Counted from the first letter of the stretch, positions 53,914 through 62,948 are shown. The stretch: 64,000 nt of DNA from Calothrix membranacea FACHB-236 (GCF_014696315.1 NZ_JACJPX010000040.1:1-64000), one strand, 5' to 3'. Notes: generated from the letters alone by a model not told the origin. Numbers and translations: made by a program.

Positions 53914-54570
53914 CTAAAGCACAATTTCCTCGCCTCGTTCGGTGAAGCGTACTTCTTTAATCTTCCATTGAGGGTTACTAGTGAGGGTTTTGCGAAGGCT
54001 ACCAAACATGGCAAACTGTTCACAACTAGAAAGTGAAGCTATTTGCCGTTTGGAGTTGGGCGATACTCGCAAATCAACGGTAGCAACGCCATTTTTGAGG
54101 TTAACGCGATAACTAGATAAGTTAAAGTCTCCTGAATCTCTTTGCTCTAAAATCTTACTCACCGCACCTTCTACAGGCTCATCTGCTGGTACTGCTACTT
54201 TTTGGGGAATTAGTTGTTGGCATTGCGTGTCACTTGTGTATAGGGTGACATTGGTAGTTTTACCAGTAGCAGCTTGCTCTGTAGGAGATTCTTTGGCTGT
54301 GGGTGTTTCTATCGTAGTTGCAGCAGGTGTGCTTTCAGTGGTTGCTTGAGGCGAAGGTATGCCAATATTATCAGATTTAGCCCTCAGTTGAGCCATGCTG
54401 GGCGTTTGGCTGGGAGAGGGGAATGATGTGACATTTGCTGTTGGAGTGGGCGCTGGTACCTCGCTGGCGGTATCCTGGGTAGCGCTAGGATTAGAACTAC
54501 AACTGCTGATGCTGGTTGCGATCGCCACAGCAATTAATGGTAAAAAATATCTTTTAGTTAGGCTCATCAT
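53914..54570 (-). CDS. GerMN-domain lipoprotein
   Basis: A 218-aa exported lipoprotein. The signal peptide MMSLTKRYFLPLIAVAIATS has a lipobox ending SISSC. A long Pro/Thr/Ser-rich linker (about 25-105) precedes a C-terminal GerMN (sporulation/germination) domain (about 108-218) with VTLYTSDTQCQQLIPQKV, GVATVDLRVSP and a conserved end. In non-sporulating bacteria GerMN proteins are linked to the cell envelope, with unknown function. The start at ATG 54570 has GGGG eight bases upstream. GTG 54579 is also in frame. It is convergent with the partition genes. Confidence 0.85.
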   Translation of the reverse strand: MMSLTKRYFLPLIAVAIATSISSCSSNPSATQDTASEVPAPTPTANVTSFPSPSQTPSMAQLRAKSDNIGIPSPQATTESTPAATTIETPTAKESPTEQAATGKTTNVTLYTSDTQCQQLIPQKVAVPADEPVEGAVSKILEQRDSGDFNLSSYRVNLKNGVATVDLRVSPNSKRQIASLSSCEQFAMFGSLRKTLTSNPQWKIKEVRFTERGEEIVL

Positions 54571-54764
54571 GTTATACACCCCTTTGAAGTTAGTTGCTTT
54601 GAAGTTGTTAGGTTGTTGTTATTAACTTCAGTGTTATTGTTCTCAGTTCCGTATAAATTAGCGAGATTTGAATTGGGTTTATCCAAGCTTAATTTTGTTA
54701 GTAAAATTGCTGATATTTAAAACCGCTACCCCAATTTAGCCTGAAATTCTCAGTACTTTCCTCG

Positions 54765-56255
54765 ATGCCAGAAAAGCTTATGTCTAACAATGAAGCCAGT
54801 ACATACGATATCCGTAATGCTGAGTACGATGGGATTGCAATTGATACTTGGGAACCAGCCAAGTGGAAGCAATGGAAAGCTAAACATTCACCATCTGACG
54901 AAGGCGTGAAGATGGAGCGTGAATATCTTCGGATAAAACACGCGGTTCAGCAAGCTAACTTGGCATTAAGTTTGGATAGGGTGAAGGTTAAACTTAAGCT
55001 TACTAGTGCTAAAACTATCGGTTTACAAGGGACTTTTCCCTGTAGACCTGGGGATGTGGGAAAAAATGGTAGTCCAAGTAAGCAGTATACCATTTCATTT
55101 GGTTTTGCTGCTAATGATATTGGTGTAAAAACGGCAGTAGTAAAAGCACGAGAATTAGATTTATCACTAATTACAAAACAATTCCAGTGGACACCAGAAT
55201 TACTAGGGAAGCAAGCACAAAAAATTGCGTTACCTGCACCGGAAGATTCTGGCAAACTCATCAGTGAATGGATTCAAGATTATGAACGGGAATTTTGGAA
55301 AACCCATGAAAAAAATCGCCAAGGAATCCGCACTTGGGAAACTCATTATATTAGACATCTGAAAAAGCTGCCGCCAGATGAGCCGATGTCTTTATCAGCG
55401 TTAGAAAAAGCATTGGACAAAACCAAACCTAATACATCTGGGCGGTTTTTCCTAACATGGCAATTGAAGAAGTTTTGCGAATTTTGCGGTATTAATGGCT
55501 TAAAAACAATTGATGCTTATGCTACGCCCAAGCCTTATCCTAGTATTCGCAAAGTACCTGCAGATGAGGAAATTATTCAAGGATTTAATAAAATTGGGAT
55601 GCCATTATCAGCATTCGCTACTAAGGAGAATATTACAAAACCGGAACAATGGCAATGGGCTTATGGGATGTTAGCAACTTACGGCTTAAGACCCCATGAA
55701 TTATACGCCATTGATATAGAAGCATTTCTTCATCCTCACAATACTTTTCATTTAGTAACATTAAATCCGCGATTGACAGAGGGAACAAAAACTGGTGAGC
55801 GCAGTTGTGGTATTCCGCCTTTATATCCCCATTGGGTAGAATTATTTGATTTAAAAAATATCAAGTTTCCTTACAATGAAGGTAACCTCAGCAATAAAAC
55901 AGCAAAGCTTCACATTAGATTTAGAGTTACTAATATTGGGTTTAGACCATACGAATTACGCCACGCTTATGCCATTCGTGGACATCGCTTGCAAGTTCCC
56001 ATTAAAACGATGTCTGATTACATGGGGCATACAGTACAAGAGCATACCAAAACATATCAAAGATGGATGAATGAGGATGCTAATTTAGAAATTTATCGGG
56101 AAGTTGTCATTCATCGGCAAGGTACAACTAAGGAAGCATTGAAGGCGAGAATTGCTGAATTGGAAGCAGAGAATCAAGCGATTAAAGCTGAGAATGCGAC
56201 GCTTAAAGGATTGCTAATTCAGCATCAGTTGGGTGAGGTGATGGGTAATGGGTAA
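54765..56255 (+). CDS. Tyrosine site-specific recombinase (integrase)
   Basis: A 496-aa phage-type integrase. The N-terminal DNA-binding region (about 1-270) includes a SAM-like core-binding part (ISEWIQDYEREFWKTHEKNRQGIRTW). The catalytic domain has Arg in YGLRPHELYAID (near 308), the H-x-x-R box ELRHAYAIR (near 398), His in MGHTVQEH and the nucleophile Tyr in TKTYQRW (near 431), so it looks active. A coiled-coil tail (ARIAELEAENQAIKAENATL) follows. It may have inserted the ParA module. The last residues and the stop come from GGGTAAT heptads. ATG 54780 is an alternative start. Confidence 0.9.
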   Translation: MPEKLMSNNEASTYDIRNAEYDGIAIDTWEPAKWKQWKAKHSPSDEGVKMEREYLRIKHAVQQANLALSLDRVKVKLKLTSAKTIGLQGTFPCRPGDVGKNGSPSKQYTISFGFAANDIGVKTAVVKARELDLSLITKQFQWTPELLGKQAQKIALPAPEDSGKLISEWIQDYEREFWKTHEKNRQGIRTWETHYIRHLKKLPPDEPMSLSALEKALDKTKPNTSGRFFLTWQLKKFCEFCGINGLKTIDAYATPKPYPSIRKVPADEEIIQGFNKIGMPLSAFATKENITKPEQWQWAYGMLATYGLRPHELYAIDIEAFLHPHNTFHLVTLNPRLTEGTKTGERSCGIPPLYPHWVELFDLKNIKFPYNEGNLSNKTAKLHIRFRVTNIGFRPYELRHAYAIRGHRLQVPIKTMSDYMGHTVQEHTKTYQRWMNEDANLEIYREVVIHRQGTTKEALKARIAELEAENQAIKAENATLKGLLIQHQLGEVMGNG

Positions 56256-56380
56256 TGGGTAATGGGTAATGAGTAATGAGTAATGAGTAATGGGTAATGA
56301 GTAATTGGGTGTTTGCTATTTCTCCCTCATCTCCCATTATCTATGCCCAATGCCCAATGCCCAATGCCCAATGCCCATTT
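56243..56380. repeat. Long STRR tracts (GGGTAAT/GAGTAAT, CCCAATG)
   Basis: About nine GGGTAAT or GAGTAAT units beginning within the recombinase gene, then about five CCCAATG units at 56343-56378. Confidence 0.92.
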
Positions 56381-56468
56381 ATCCCCGAGAATGTTGTTTA
56401 CTGGCTGGAAGTGGGAAGACTAAGTATTAAAGTTAACTTCATCTGCCTAGCTAGCAAGTGACAAATCG

Positions 56469-59400
56469 ATGACTAGCAATCTGATTACTGTAGATAAAAA
56501 TACTTATGAATCTCTACAACAGGAACTGACAGAACTACGTCAGATAGTGGGGTCTAATCACTGCTTTAGTACGCTAAAATCTCGCCAGCAGCAAATGCAG
56601 TTATTTATAGAATACACTCCAGCTGCGATCGCGGTTTTTGACTGTGAGATGCGCTATCTGTTAGTTAGTCGGCGTTGGCGAGAGGATTATAGCTTAGGCG
56701 ATGAAAAGATTATTGGGCGTTCTCATTATGAAGTTTTTCCGGAAATTTCCCAGAATTGGCGTGAAATTCACCAGCGCTGTCTAGCCGGTGCTATTGAAAA
56801 ATCTGAAGAAGATATCTTCATTCGTGCCAATGGTACTACTGAATGGGTGAAGTGGGAGATACATCCTTGGCATGAAGAATCTGGTGCGGTGGGTGGCATT
56901 ATTATGTTTACCGAAGTGATTACCACTCGGAAACAGACAGAAATCGCCCTAGCTAATAGCGAAAAGTTTTTACGGGATATTGCTGCTAATGTACCTGGGG
57001 CAATTTTTCAGTTCACCAACCATAATGGCGTTTGGAGAGTGGACTATGTAAGCGATTTTATTTGGGATTTAGCAGGAATCTCAGCCGCAGCAGTTATGCA
57101 GAATTTTGATTGCTTTGTTGCTTGCATACATCCTGAAGATATTGAGAATTTTACGGCTTCAGTATTAGAAGCTATCGAAAATTCTATCCCTTGGCACTAC
57201 GAAGGACGATTAATTAAGCCTACTGGGGAAGTTGTCTGGTGGCAAGGAGATTCAACGCCGATACGAAATAATCAAGAAGAGGTTATCTTCTGTGGCGTAC
57301 TCTTAGATATTACTCAACGCAAACAGGCTGAAGCAGAACTGAAACGACTTAATGAAGAATTAGAAGCCAGAGTTGAGGAACGTACAGCAGAGTTGCGTCA
57401 TAGTGAAGCTAGGTTGCAAAGGTTGGCAGATAATTTCCCAGGTATGCTTTATGAATTTTCTCTGCAACCTGATGGTACAGTTTCTTTTCCCTATGCATCT
57501 TCACGATGTCGAGATATTCTCGGACTAGCACCAGAAGAAATTAAAGAAGATGCGTCTTTCGCATTTAGCCTAATTCATCCTGATGATCTTGGAGGAGTGC
57601 AACAAGCAATTGCTAACTCCGCCCAAACTCTGCAAAACTTTGACAGCGAGTGGCGGATGATGACGCTGGCTGGTAAAAAGAAATGGGTTAAAGCTTTCTC
57701 TTTTCCTGAACGTCAAATAGATGGTGAGATTATTTGGTATGGTTGCTTATTCGATATTAGCGATAACCAAAAAACCCAGCAACAACTCCAAGCACAGGCA
57801 CAATTTTTACAAAGCATCTGGGAAGGGGTAGACTATGGCATCTTTGTCTTAGATGTTTTAGATGATGGTGCAGAGTTCCGTTACGTAAAATTCAATCCTG
57901 CCATCCTCCAACTCAGCCCCATGCCGTTAGAATCTTTTGTGGGGCGAACAATGGCAGCTGCACTACCTGCTGATATGGCATATTACTATCGTCGCCGTTA
58001 TCAAGAATGCATTAAGTTACGCAAGAGTATCTTTTTTGAGGAATCTTTCTGGAACAATAATCAAGAAAACTGGTGGCTGTTGAATATCACGCCGCTGTTT
58101 GATAGCAACTCACAAATTACTCAACTAGTTGTCACGACAACAGATATTACAGAACGTAAACAAGCTGAACAAGATAGGCAAATTTTTGTCTCGTTGATTG
58201 AAAATAGTAGTGACTTTATTGGTTTTGCGTCTTTGGAAGGAAAAGCATTATTTTTGAATGAAGCCGGACGCAGTATTGTAGGAGTTGAAAGTCTAGAAGT
58301 TGTCAAAAAATCTAACATTATTGATTATATCTTTCCCGAAGATAGACAATTCTTACTCCAGGAGATTTTACCGATAGTTATACAACAAGGAATGTGGCAA
58401 GGGGAATTGCATTTTCGACATTTCCAAACAGAAAAGGCTATTCCTGTTGATTACAATATGTTTGCGATTAAAAACCCTCATACTGGCGAACCTATGTGTT
58501 TTGCCACTATTACTCGTGATGCTAGCGAACGCAAAGATGCAGAAAATAAATTACAAGAACAAGAGCAATTCTTACGGAGTATTTATGATGGCGTTCCTCA
58601 ACTCATATTTGTAATTAATGTTTTGGAAAATGGTGAATTTCGTTTTGCTGGTTGCAACTCATCAGCAGAAAAAAGCATGGGAATAAATCATGCCACAATG
58701 ATTGGCAAAACTCCCGAAGAATTGCTGGGAACGATTGAAGGTGCAGCAGTGCGTCAGAGATATCAAAGCTGTCTAGATACTGGTAAAGAAATAACTTATG
58801 AAGAATGCTTAACTTTCAATCAACAAGAAACATGGTGGTTTACCACACTCAATCCCCTCACAAATAACGAAGGGATAATTTATCAAATTGTCGGCACAAC
58901 CTGGAATATTACTGAGCGTAAACAAGCTGAAGAAGCGCTGCAAGCTAGTCAACACTTTATTCAACGCATAGCAGATTCTTTGCCTAATATTCTCTACATT
59001 TTCGATTTAGAAGAACAACGCAATATTTATGCCAATCAAGAACTTGAGATGCTTCTTGGTTACTCTAATACAGAAATTCAACAAATGGGAGATAATCTGC
59101 TTCCGGTGATTATGCATCCAGGCGATCGCGAAAGAGTCAGCCTTCACCATCAGCAATTTCTTGCCACCAAAGATGGTGATATTGTTGAGATTGAATTTCG
59201 CGTTAGACGCGCAAATGGTGAATGGTGCTGGCTCTACTGTCGAGAAACACCATTTAACCGCACTGAAGAGGGAAATATCAAGCAAATTCTGGGTGTGTCA
59301 ACCGATATTACCGAACGCAAACAAACCGAAATTCAATTACAAGAACAAGCACAGAATTTAGAAAACACTCTGCGCGAACTCCAACGCACCCAAGCGCAAC

Positions 59401-60230
59401 TTATCCACAGCGAGAAAATGTCATCTGTGGGGAATATGGTTGCTGGTGTCGCCCATGAAATTAATAATCCGGTAAATTTCATTCATGGTAATCTCATTCC
59501 TGCTAGTGAATACGTTCAAGATTTATTACATCTGCTGGAATTATATGAACAATATTACCCTGAGCCAGCCGCAGAAATTCAAGCAGAAATTGATGAGATG
59601 GAGCTTGATTTTCTCAAAGAAGATTTAATTAAACTGCTCCAATCTATGCGTTTAGGAACGCAACGCATCCGGGAAATTGTCTTATCTTTACGCAATTTTT
59701 TACGGTTAGATGAAGCAGAATTTAAGCTGGTGGATATCCATGAAGGCTTAGATAGTACTCTCATGATTCTACACCATCGCCTGAAAGCGAAAGCAGATAA
59801 TTCCGAAATTGCAGTTATTAAAGAATATGGAAAATTGCCTCTAGTTGATTGCTATCCAGGTCAACTGAATCAGGTATTTATGAATATTCTGAGTAATGCA
59901 ATTGATGCTTTGGAAGATTCATTGCTTGGTAATGGAGAAGAAATACCCAATCCCCAAATTCGCATTCGTACAGAAGTTGTTAATAGTAATCTTGTATCTA
60001 TCCACATTGCAGATAATGGTAAAGGAATTTCCCAAGGAATAGTTTCTAAATTATTTGACCCTTTCTTTACAACTAAAGATGTGGGGAAGGGAACCGGATT
60101 AGGATTATCAATTAGTTACCAAATTGTAGTAGATAGACATGGTGGGAAATTATATTGTAATTCTGCACCAGGAAAGGGCGCAGAATTTGTGATTGAAATT
60201 CCGATTACGCAACCAGAAATGCCAACGTAA
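56469..60230 (+). CDS. Soluble multi-PAS sensor histidine kinase
   Basis: A 1253-aa kinase without membrane segments. About seven PAS domains follow one another (about 40-160, 175-285, 310-420, 430-560, 570-690, 700-815, 830-945), most ending in a TERKQAE-type PAC motif, with a coiled coil (ELEARVEERTAEL) between the second and third. The HisKA region has VAGVAHEINNPVNFIHGNL with the phospho-His near residue 995. The HATPase has N-box NQVFMNILSNAIDAL, DNGKGIS and GTGLGLSI. No receiver gene adjoins it, so it is an orphan kinase. Its first PAS is closely similar to the fourth PAS of the kinase at 17216. The sensed signal is unknown. Confidence 0.92.
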   Translation: MTSNLITVDKNTYESLQQELTELRQIVGSNHCFSTLKSRQQQMQLFIEYTPAAIAVFDCEMRYLLVSRRWREDYSLGDEKIIGRSHYEVFPEISQNWREIHQRCLAGAIEKSEEDIFIRANGTTEWVKWEIHPWHEESGAVGGIIMFTEVITTRKQTEIALANSEKFLRDIAANVPGAIFQFTNHNGVWRVDYVSDFIWDLAGISAAAVMQNFDCFVACIHPEDIENFTASVLEAIENSIPWHYEGRLIKPTGEVVWWQGDSTPIRNNQEEVIFCGVLLDITQRKQAEAELKRLNEELEARVEERTAELRHSEARLQRLADNFPGMLYEFSLQPDGTVSFPYASSRCRDILGLAPEEIKEDASFAFSLIHPDDLGGVQQAIANSAQTLQNFDSEWRMMTLAGKKKWVKAFSFPERQIDGEIIWYGCLFDISDNQKTQQQLQAQAQFLQSIWEGVDYGIFVLDVLDDGAEFRYVKFNPAILQLSPMPLESFVGRTMAAALPADMAYYYRRRYQECIKLRKSIFFEESFWNNNQENWWLLNITPLFDSNSQITQLVVTTTDITERKQAEQDRQIFVSLIENSSDFIGFASLEGKALFLNEAGRSIVGVESLEVVKKSNIIDYIFPEDRQFLLQEILPIVIQQGMWQGELHFRHFQTEKAIPVDYNMFAIKNPHTGEPMCFATITRDASERKDAENKLQEQEQFLRSIYDGVPQLIFVINVLENGEFRFAGCNSSAEKSMGINHATMIGKTPEELLGTIEGAAVRQRYQSCLDTGKEITYEECLTFNQQETWWFTTLNPLTNNEGIIYQIVGTTWNITERKQAEEALQASQHFIQRIADSLPNILYIFDLEEQRNIYANQELEMLLGYSNTEIQQMGDNLLPVIMHPGDRERVSLHHQQFLATKDGDIVEIEFRVRRANGEWCWLYCRETPFNRTEEGNIKQILGVSTDITERKQTEIQLQEQAQNLENTLRELQRTQAQLIHSEKMSSVGNMVAGVAHEINNPVNFIHGNLIPASEYVQDLLHLLELYEQYYPEPAAEIQAEIDEMELDFLKEDLIKLLQSMRLGTQRIREIVLSLRNFLRLDEAEFKLVDIHEGLDSTLMILHHRLKAKADNSEIAVIKEYGKLPLVDCYPGQLNQVFMNILSNAIDALEDSLLGNGEEIPNPQIRIRTEVVNSNLVSIHIADNGKGISQGIVSKLFDPFFTTKDVGKGTGLGLSISYQIVVDRHGGKLYCNSAPGKGAEFVIEIPITQPEMPT

Positions 60231-60246
60231 TTAAGTATAAAATTAC

Positions 60247-60276
60247 GGATGCGTTAGACTACGGCATAACACATCC
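60247..60276. repeat. Dispersed hairpin repeat, copy 2
   Basis: GGATGCGTTA (60247-60256) and TAACACATCC (60267-60276), the same arms as at 29342-29369 with a different loop. Confidence 0.7.
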
Positions 60277-60346
60277 TACTTTTGGTTGAAAATAAAATAT
60301 GATGGAGTTGGTACTGATTAGGTAAACCTGATAAACGAGGGTAATT

Positions 60347-60985
60347 ATGTTACTTCAGCTCAACCAGCTAGTTGTACCTGTCGGTCATCAGTTGTTGATT
60401 AAAAATATATCTTGGTCAGCTTATAAAAATATTTTGGCGGAATTGGGTGAGAATCGCAATTCTCGTATATCATACAGTCAAGGAATGTTAGAAATCATGG
60501 CTCCATTACCAGAGCATGAGGTAGCGAAAGTTATTATTGGGGATTTAGTAAAGGCTCTACTCGAAGAACTCGATATAGAATTTTGGAGTTTGGGTTCTAC
60601 CACTTTTGATCAAGAAAAAATGGATGCTGGGGTGGAACCTGATGATTGTTTCTACATTCAAAATGAAGCGGCTGTACGCGGTAAAGATAGAATTGATTTA
60701 ACAGTTGATCCACCACCAGATTTGGCTATTGAAATTGATATTACCTCCCGCACTCGGTTTAATAATTATGAGGTATTGGGTGTACCGGAATTATGGCGAT
60801 GGAAGGGTAATAGATTAGAAATTAATGTAATGATTAATGGCAAATATGTAGCCTCTACTGCTAGTGCTGTTTTTCCCAATTTACCGATTGCTCAAGTTAT
60901 TCCCGAATACTTAATGCGGAGTAAAAGTGAAGGTAGAAACGCTACTATGAAGGCGTTTCGAGCTTGGGTGAGGGAGCAGATGTAA
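60347..60985 (+). CDS. Uma2-family (DUF820) PD-(D/E)XK nuclease-like protein
   Basis: A 212-aa Uma2 protein of the second cyanobacterial subtype. Conserved features are ISYSQGMLEIMAPLPEHE, GSTTFDQEKMDAGVEPDDCFYI (the PD motif), DLTVDPPPDLAIEIDITSRT (E-x-D/ExS) and VLGVPELWRW. All putative catalytic acidic residues are present. Role unknown, and the family multiplies in filamentous cyanobacteria. It lies 51 bases upstream of a toxin-antitoxin-like pair on the same strand. Confidence 0.9.
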   Translation: MLLQLNQLVVPVGHQLLIKNISWSAYKNILAELGENRNSRISYSQGMLEIMAPLPEHEVAKVIIGDLVKALLEELDIEFWSLGSTTFDQEKMDAGVEPDDCFYIQNEAAVRGKDRIDLTVDPPPDLAIEIDITSRTRFNNYEVLGVPELWRWKGNRLEINVMINGKYVASTASAVFPNLPIAQVIPEYLMRSKSEGRNATMKAFRAWVREQM

Positions 60986-61035
60986 TTGCGGCTTGAGAAG
61001 TATAATATGATAAAAATCTTGATAGAGGTTGAACA

Positions 61036-61233
61036 ATGGAAACTGCAACTAAAAGACAATCGCTGATTGAATTAATTAATGAGTATTTATATAATGCACC
61101 AGAAAGTACTTTAGAAAAAGTTTTAGAACTGTTAGAAGATGAAGAAGATATTAGAGATGCTCGTGTTGAGTTGTTAGATGCAAAAATGAATGGGACTGTC
61201 TCTTGGGAAGAGTATAAGAGAGAAACAGCGTGA
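61036..61233 (+). CDS. Probable antitoxin of a RelE/ParE-type pair
   Basis: A 65-aa, acidic, helical protein: METATKRQSLIELINEYLYNAPESTLEKVLELLEDEEDIRDARVELL, ending SWEEYKRE. Size, charge and the GTGA overlap with the following RelE-like gene (start 61230, this stop 61231-61233) identify it as the antitoxin. The C-terminal WEEYKRE part resembles the toxin-binding tail of RelB-type antitoxins in cyanobacteria. It would neutralise the toxin and probably repress the operon. Confidence 0.8.
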   Translation: METATKRQSLIELINEYLYNAPESTLEKVLELLEDEEDIRDARVELLDAKMNGTVSWEEYKRETA

Positions 61234-61496
61234 GTTATCAAATTGAATTGACTAAAGGTGCAGTCAAGCAACTCAAGAAACTCCCCAAAGATGTTAAAGA
61301 AAGAATCGACCTAAAAATTCAAGAGTTAGCAATGGAACCTCGTCCCAACGGAGTAAAAAAGTTAGAGGATGAAGATTCTTTGTATCGTATTCGAGTAGGT
61401 GATTATCGAGTGATTTATCAAATATATGATGATATTTTATTAGTGAGTATTGTTAAGGTGAAACACCGCCGAGAAGTTTACAGAGATGAAAGTTAA
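61230..61496 (+). CDS. RelE/ParE-superfamily toxin
   Basis: An 88-aa protein with the RelE fold pattern: YQIELTKGAVKQLKKLPKDVKERI, a helical pair, then YRIRVGDYRVIYQIYDDILLVSIVKVKHRREVY. The Arg residues of the GDYRVIY segment and the C-terminal HRREVY motif match RelE-type mRNA interferases acting on ribosome-bound mRNA. It starts at GTG 61230, overlapping the antitoxin stop by four bases. The pair appears intact. Confidence 0.88.
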   Translation: MSYQIELTKGAVKQLKKLPKDVKERIDLKIQELAMEPRPNGVKKLEDEDSLYRIRVGDYRVIYQIYDDILLVSIVKVKHRREVYRDES

Positions 61497-61830
61497 CAGT
61501 ATAAATTGAAGATTCCAAAAACCTGTAAATCTGAAATTTGTCTTGATGTTGTATTGTAACGTTAAGACATTTAGCAGTCTGCCAAAGTCTTTTTTATATG
61601 CACCCAAGAAAGGAATTTCAAATAACTGTCGCCAGATTCGCAGTCAGTTAGTGCGGTTGGGACGAGTCTATTTTCCGCCAATATTAGGGGATTTATCGGA
61701 GAAAAAGTATCTTCGCTCAAACCCTGCTTCATTAATGAGGAAGCCTTGCATCAACTGTGCATATTTTAGCAGTTGCAGTAAATCATATCCGTTTATGCCG
61801 AGTAGGCATCGCCAAATTCTTCGCCATTGA
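61497..61830. other. Intergenic region
   Basis: About 334 bases between the toxin gene and the convergent M48-like gene. A 95-codon plus-strand ORF (61543-61830) shows no family resemblance and I do not call it. Nothing else seen. Confidence 0.45.
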
Positions 61831-62727
61831 CTACCAGTTCCCTAAGAAATCCCAATCCTTGACATTTTCTGGCTGTTCAGTTGCTTGTGGTTGTTGAGAA
61901 GGATCGGATTGCAACCATTGACTGTACTCCCCAGTTTCTACCCATTTCAACAATTCTGATGCTCGCATGACGTGCCAGGGAATGCGATATTCCATAAAAC
62001 TAAAAATTTTGGTAACTTGGTCTAATCCATCAAGTTCCTGGAACTGAAACTCGCGAGCTTGCTGCATAAAATCCTGGGTAATGTCTGGAGTTAAGTATTC
62101 ACCTGGTAACCCACCCAATTTGATCAAAGATGCGATCGCCACATCGATATCTTGACAAGCTAACAATCCAGCGCGATCGGCTGTCAATTTCGCCATCACG
62201 ATCCAGTTGTACAATGCAACTTCCAGTCCATTGGCGGCTAGTCCGCCAAATCCTAGTGTCGTGGTGCTGATCGCATTTTTCAAAAATGGCATCACTACAG
62301 CTAGTTGTTGATATGTCAAATATTTTCCTTTGATTCTGGCAATTTCATGTCCCAAAACAAACAACAATTCTTCCTCTTCTAACCATTCCAGGGTTTCTAA
62401 GTTGACTCCGATTAATGGTTTTTCCACGCCGACAGCATAAGTATTAATGTGTCCTGTACCTCGATAGAGATATAAATCTGGGAGAGGTTCATCGAGAATC
62501 TGGCAAGTTTCGACTAAAGCATTGTGCAATTTGGGAAAGTTACGCGGGTTGACTCGAAACTCATTACCAAGTGTCTGTAGCCGGAGGAGGCGATCAATAC
62601 CATACTCATTAATCTTTTTGAGCAGAAGTGGTAAACCCGGCATTTTTTGCAGTGCAACCAAGGCTTTACGATCAAAGGGATGTTGGTAGCTTGCTGAATG
62701 CAAACCGTGGAGTATTTTACGCGTCAT
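61831..62727 (-). CDS. M48-like peptidase homologue with degenerate zinc site
   Basis: A 298-aa protein similar to cyanobacterial M48 peptidases along its length: QMP/LPLLLKKINEYGIDRLLRLQ, DEPLPDLYLYRGTGHINTYAVG, and LLFVLGHEIARIKGKYLTYQQLA. The HExxH motif reads H127-E-I-A-R131, so the second zinc His is Arg. The Glu expected four residues before the conserved Asp of the ADRAG segment is Lys180. Two of three metal ligands are thus missing and peptidase activity is unlikely. A membrane-associated hydrophobic stretch lies at about 143-175. It is co-oriented with the 57-aa gene 47 bases upstream. Confidence 0.8.
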   Translation of the reverse strand: MTRKILHGLHSASYQHPFDRKALVALQKMPGLPLLLKKINEYGIDRLLRLQTLGNEFRVNPRNFPKLHNALVETCQILDEPLPDLYLYRGTGHINTYAVGVEKPLIGVNLETLEWLEEEELLFVLGHEIARIKGKYLTYQQLAVVMPFLKNAISTTTLGFGGLAANGLEVALYNWIVMAKLTADRAGLLACQDIDVAIASLIKLGGLPGEYLTPDITQDFMQQAREFQFQELDGLDQVTKIFSFMEYRIPWHVMRASELLKWVETGEYSQWLQSDPSQQPQATEQPENVKDWDFLGNW

Positions 62728-62774
62728 CAGTCTTACACATTTCCTGAAGATTTCTGAACAATGCGATCGCTATC

Positions 62775-62948
62775 TCATTTTGCGGCTTGGCGTTTGAAAT
62801 CTCCAGGTGCTTTTATACCTGTGGTTTCTCTGGCTTCGTCTCCCCAGTCACCGCCTCTAAAAGTCACGCCTTTAGTACCGTCAGGAATCGATATTTGCGG
62901 GGTGTCTTCGGTGACAATCCAAATGCTATCTGAAGGTGCTTCTGGCAT
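62775..62948 (-). CDS. Small hypothetical protein (57 aa)
   Basis: Begins at ATG 62948: MPEAPSDSIWIVTEDTPQIS, then IPDGTKGVTFRGGDWGDEA, and ends FKRQAAK with TGA at 62775. It is soluble and rich in Gly and Asp, with regular codon use and no internal low complexity. It precedes the M48-like gene by 47 bases on the same strand and may share its transcript. Family not recognised. Confidence 0.6.
   Translation of the reverse strand: MPEAPSDSIWIVTEDTPQISIPDGTKGVTFRGGDWGDEARETTGIKAPGDFKRQAAK

Noticed and set aside
56243-56380. Heptad tracts as recombination (att) sites of the recombinase
   Set aside because: The same tracts occur all over the window beside unrelated genes, so they are general STRRs.
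61543-61830. 95-codon plus-strand ORF
   Set aside because: No recognisable domain, irregular composition, no ribosome-binding site, and it ends at the convergent gene. Kept only as intergenic sequence.
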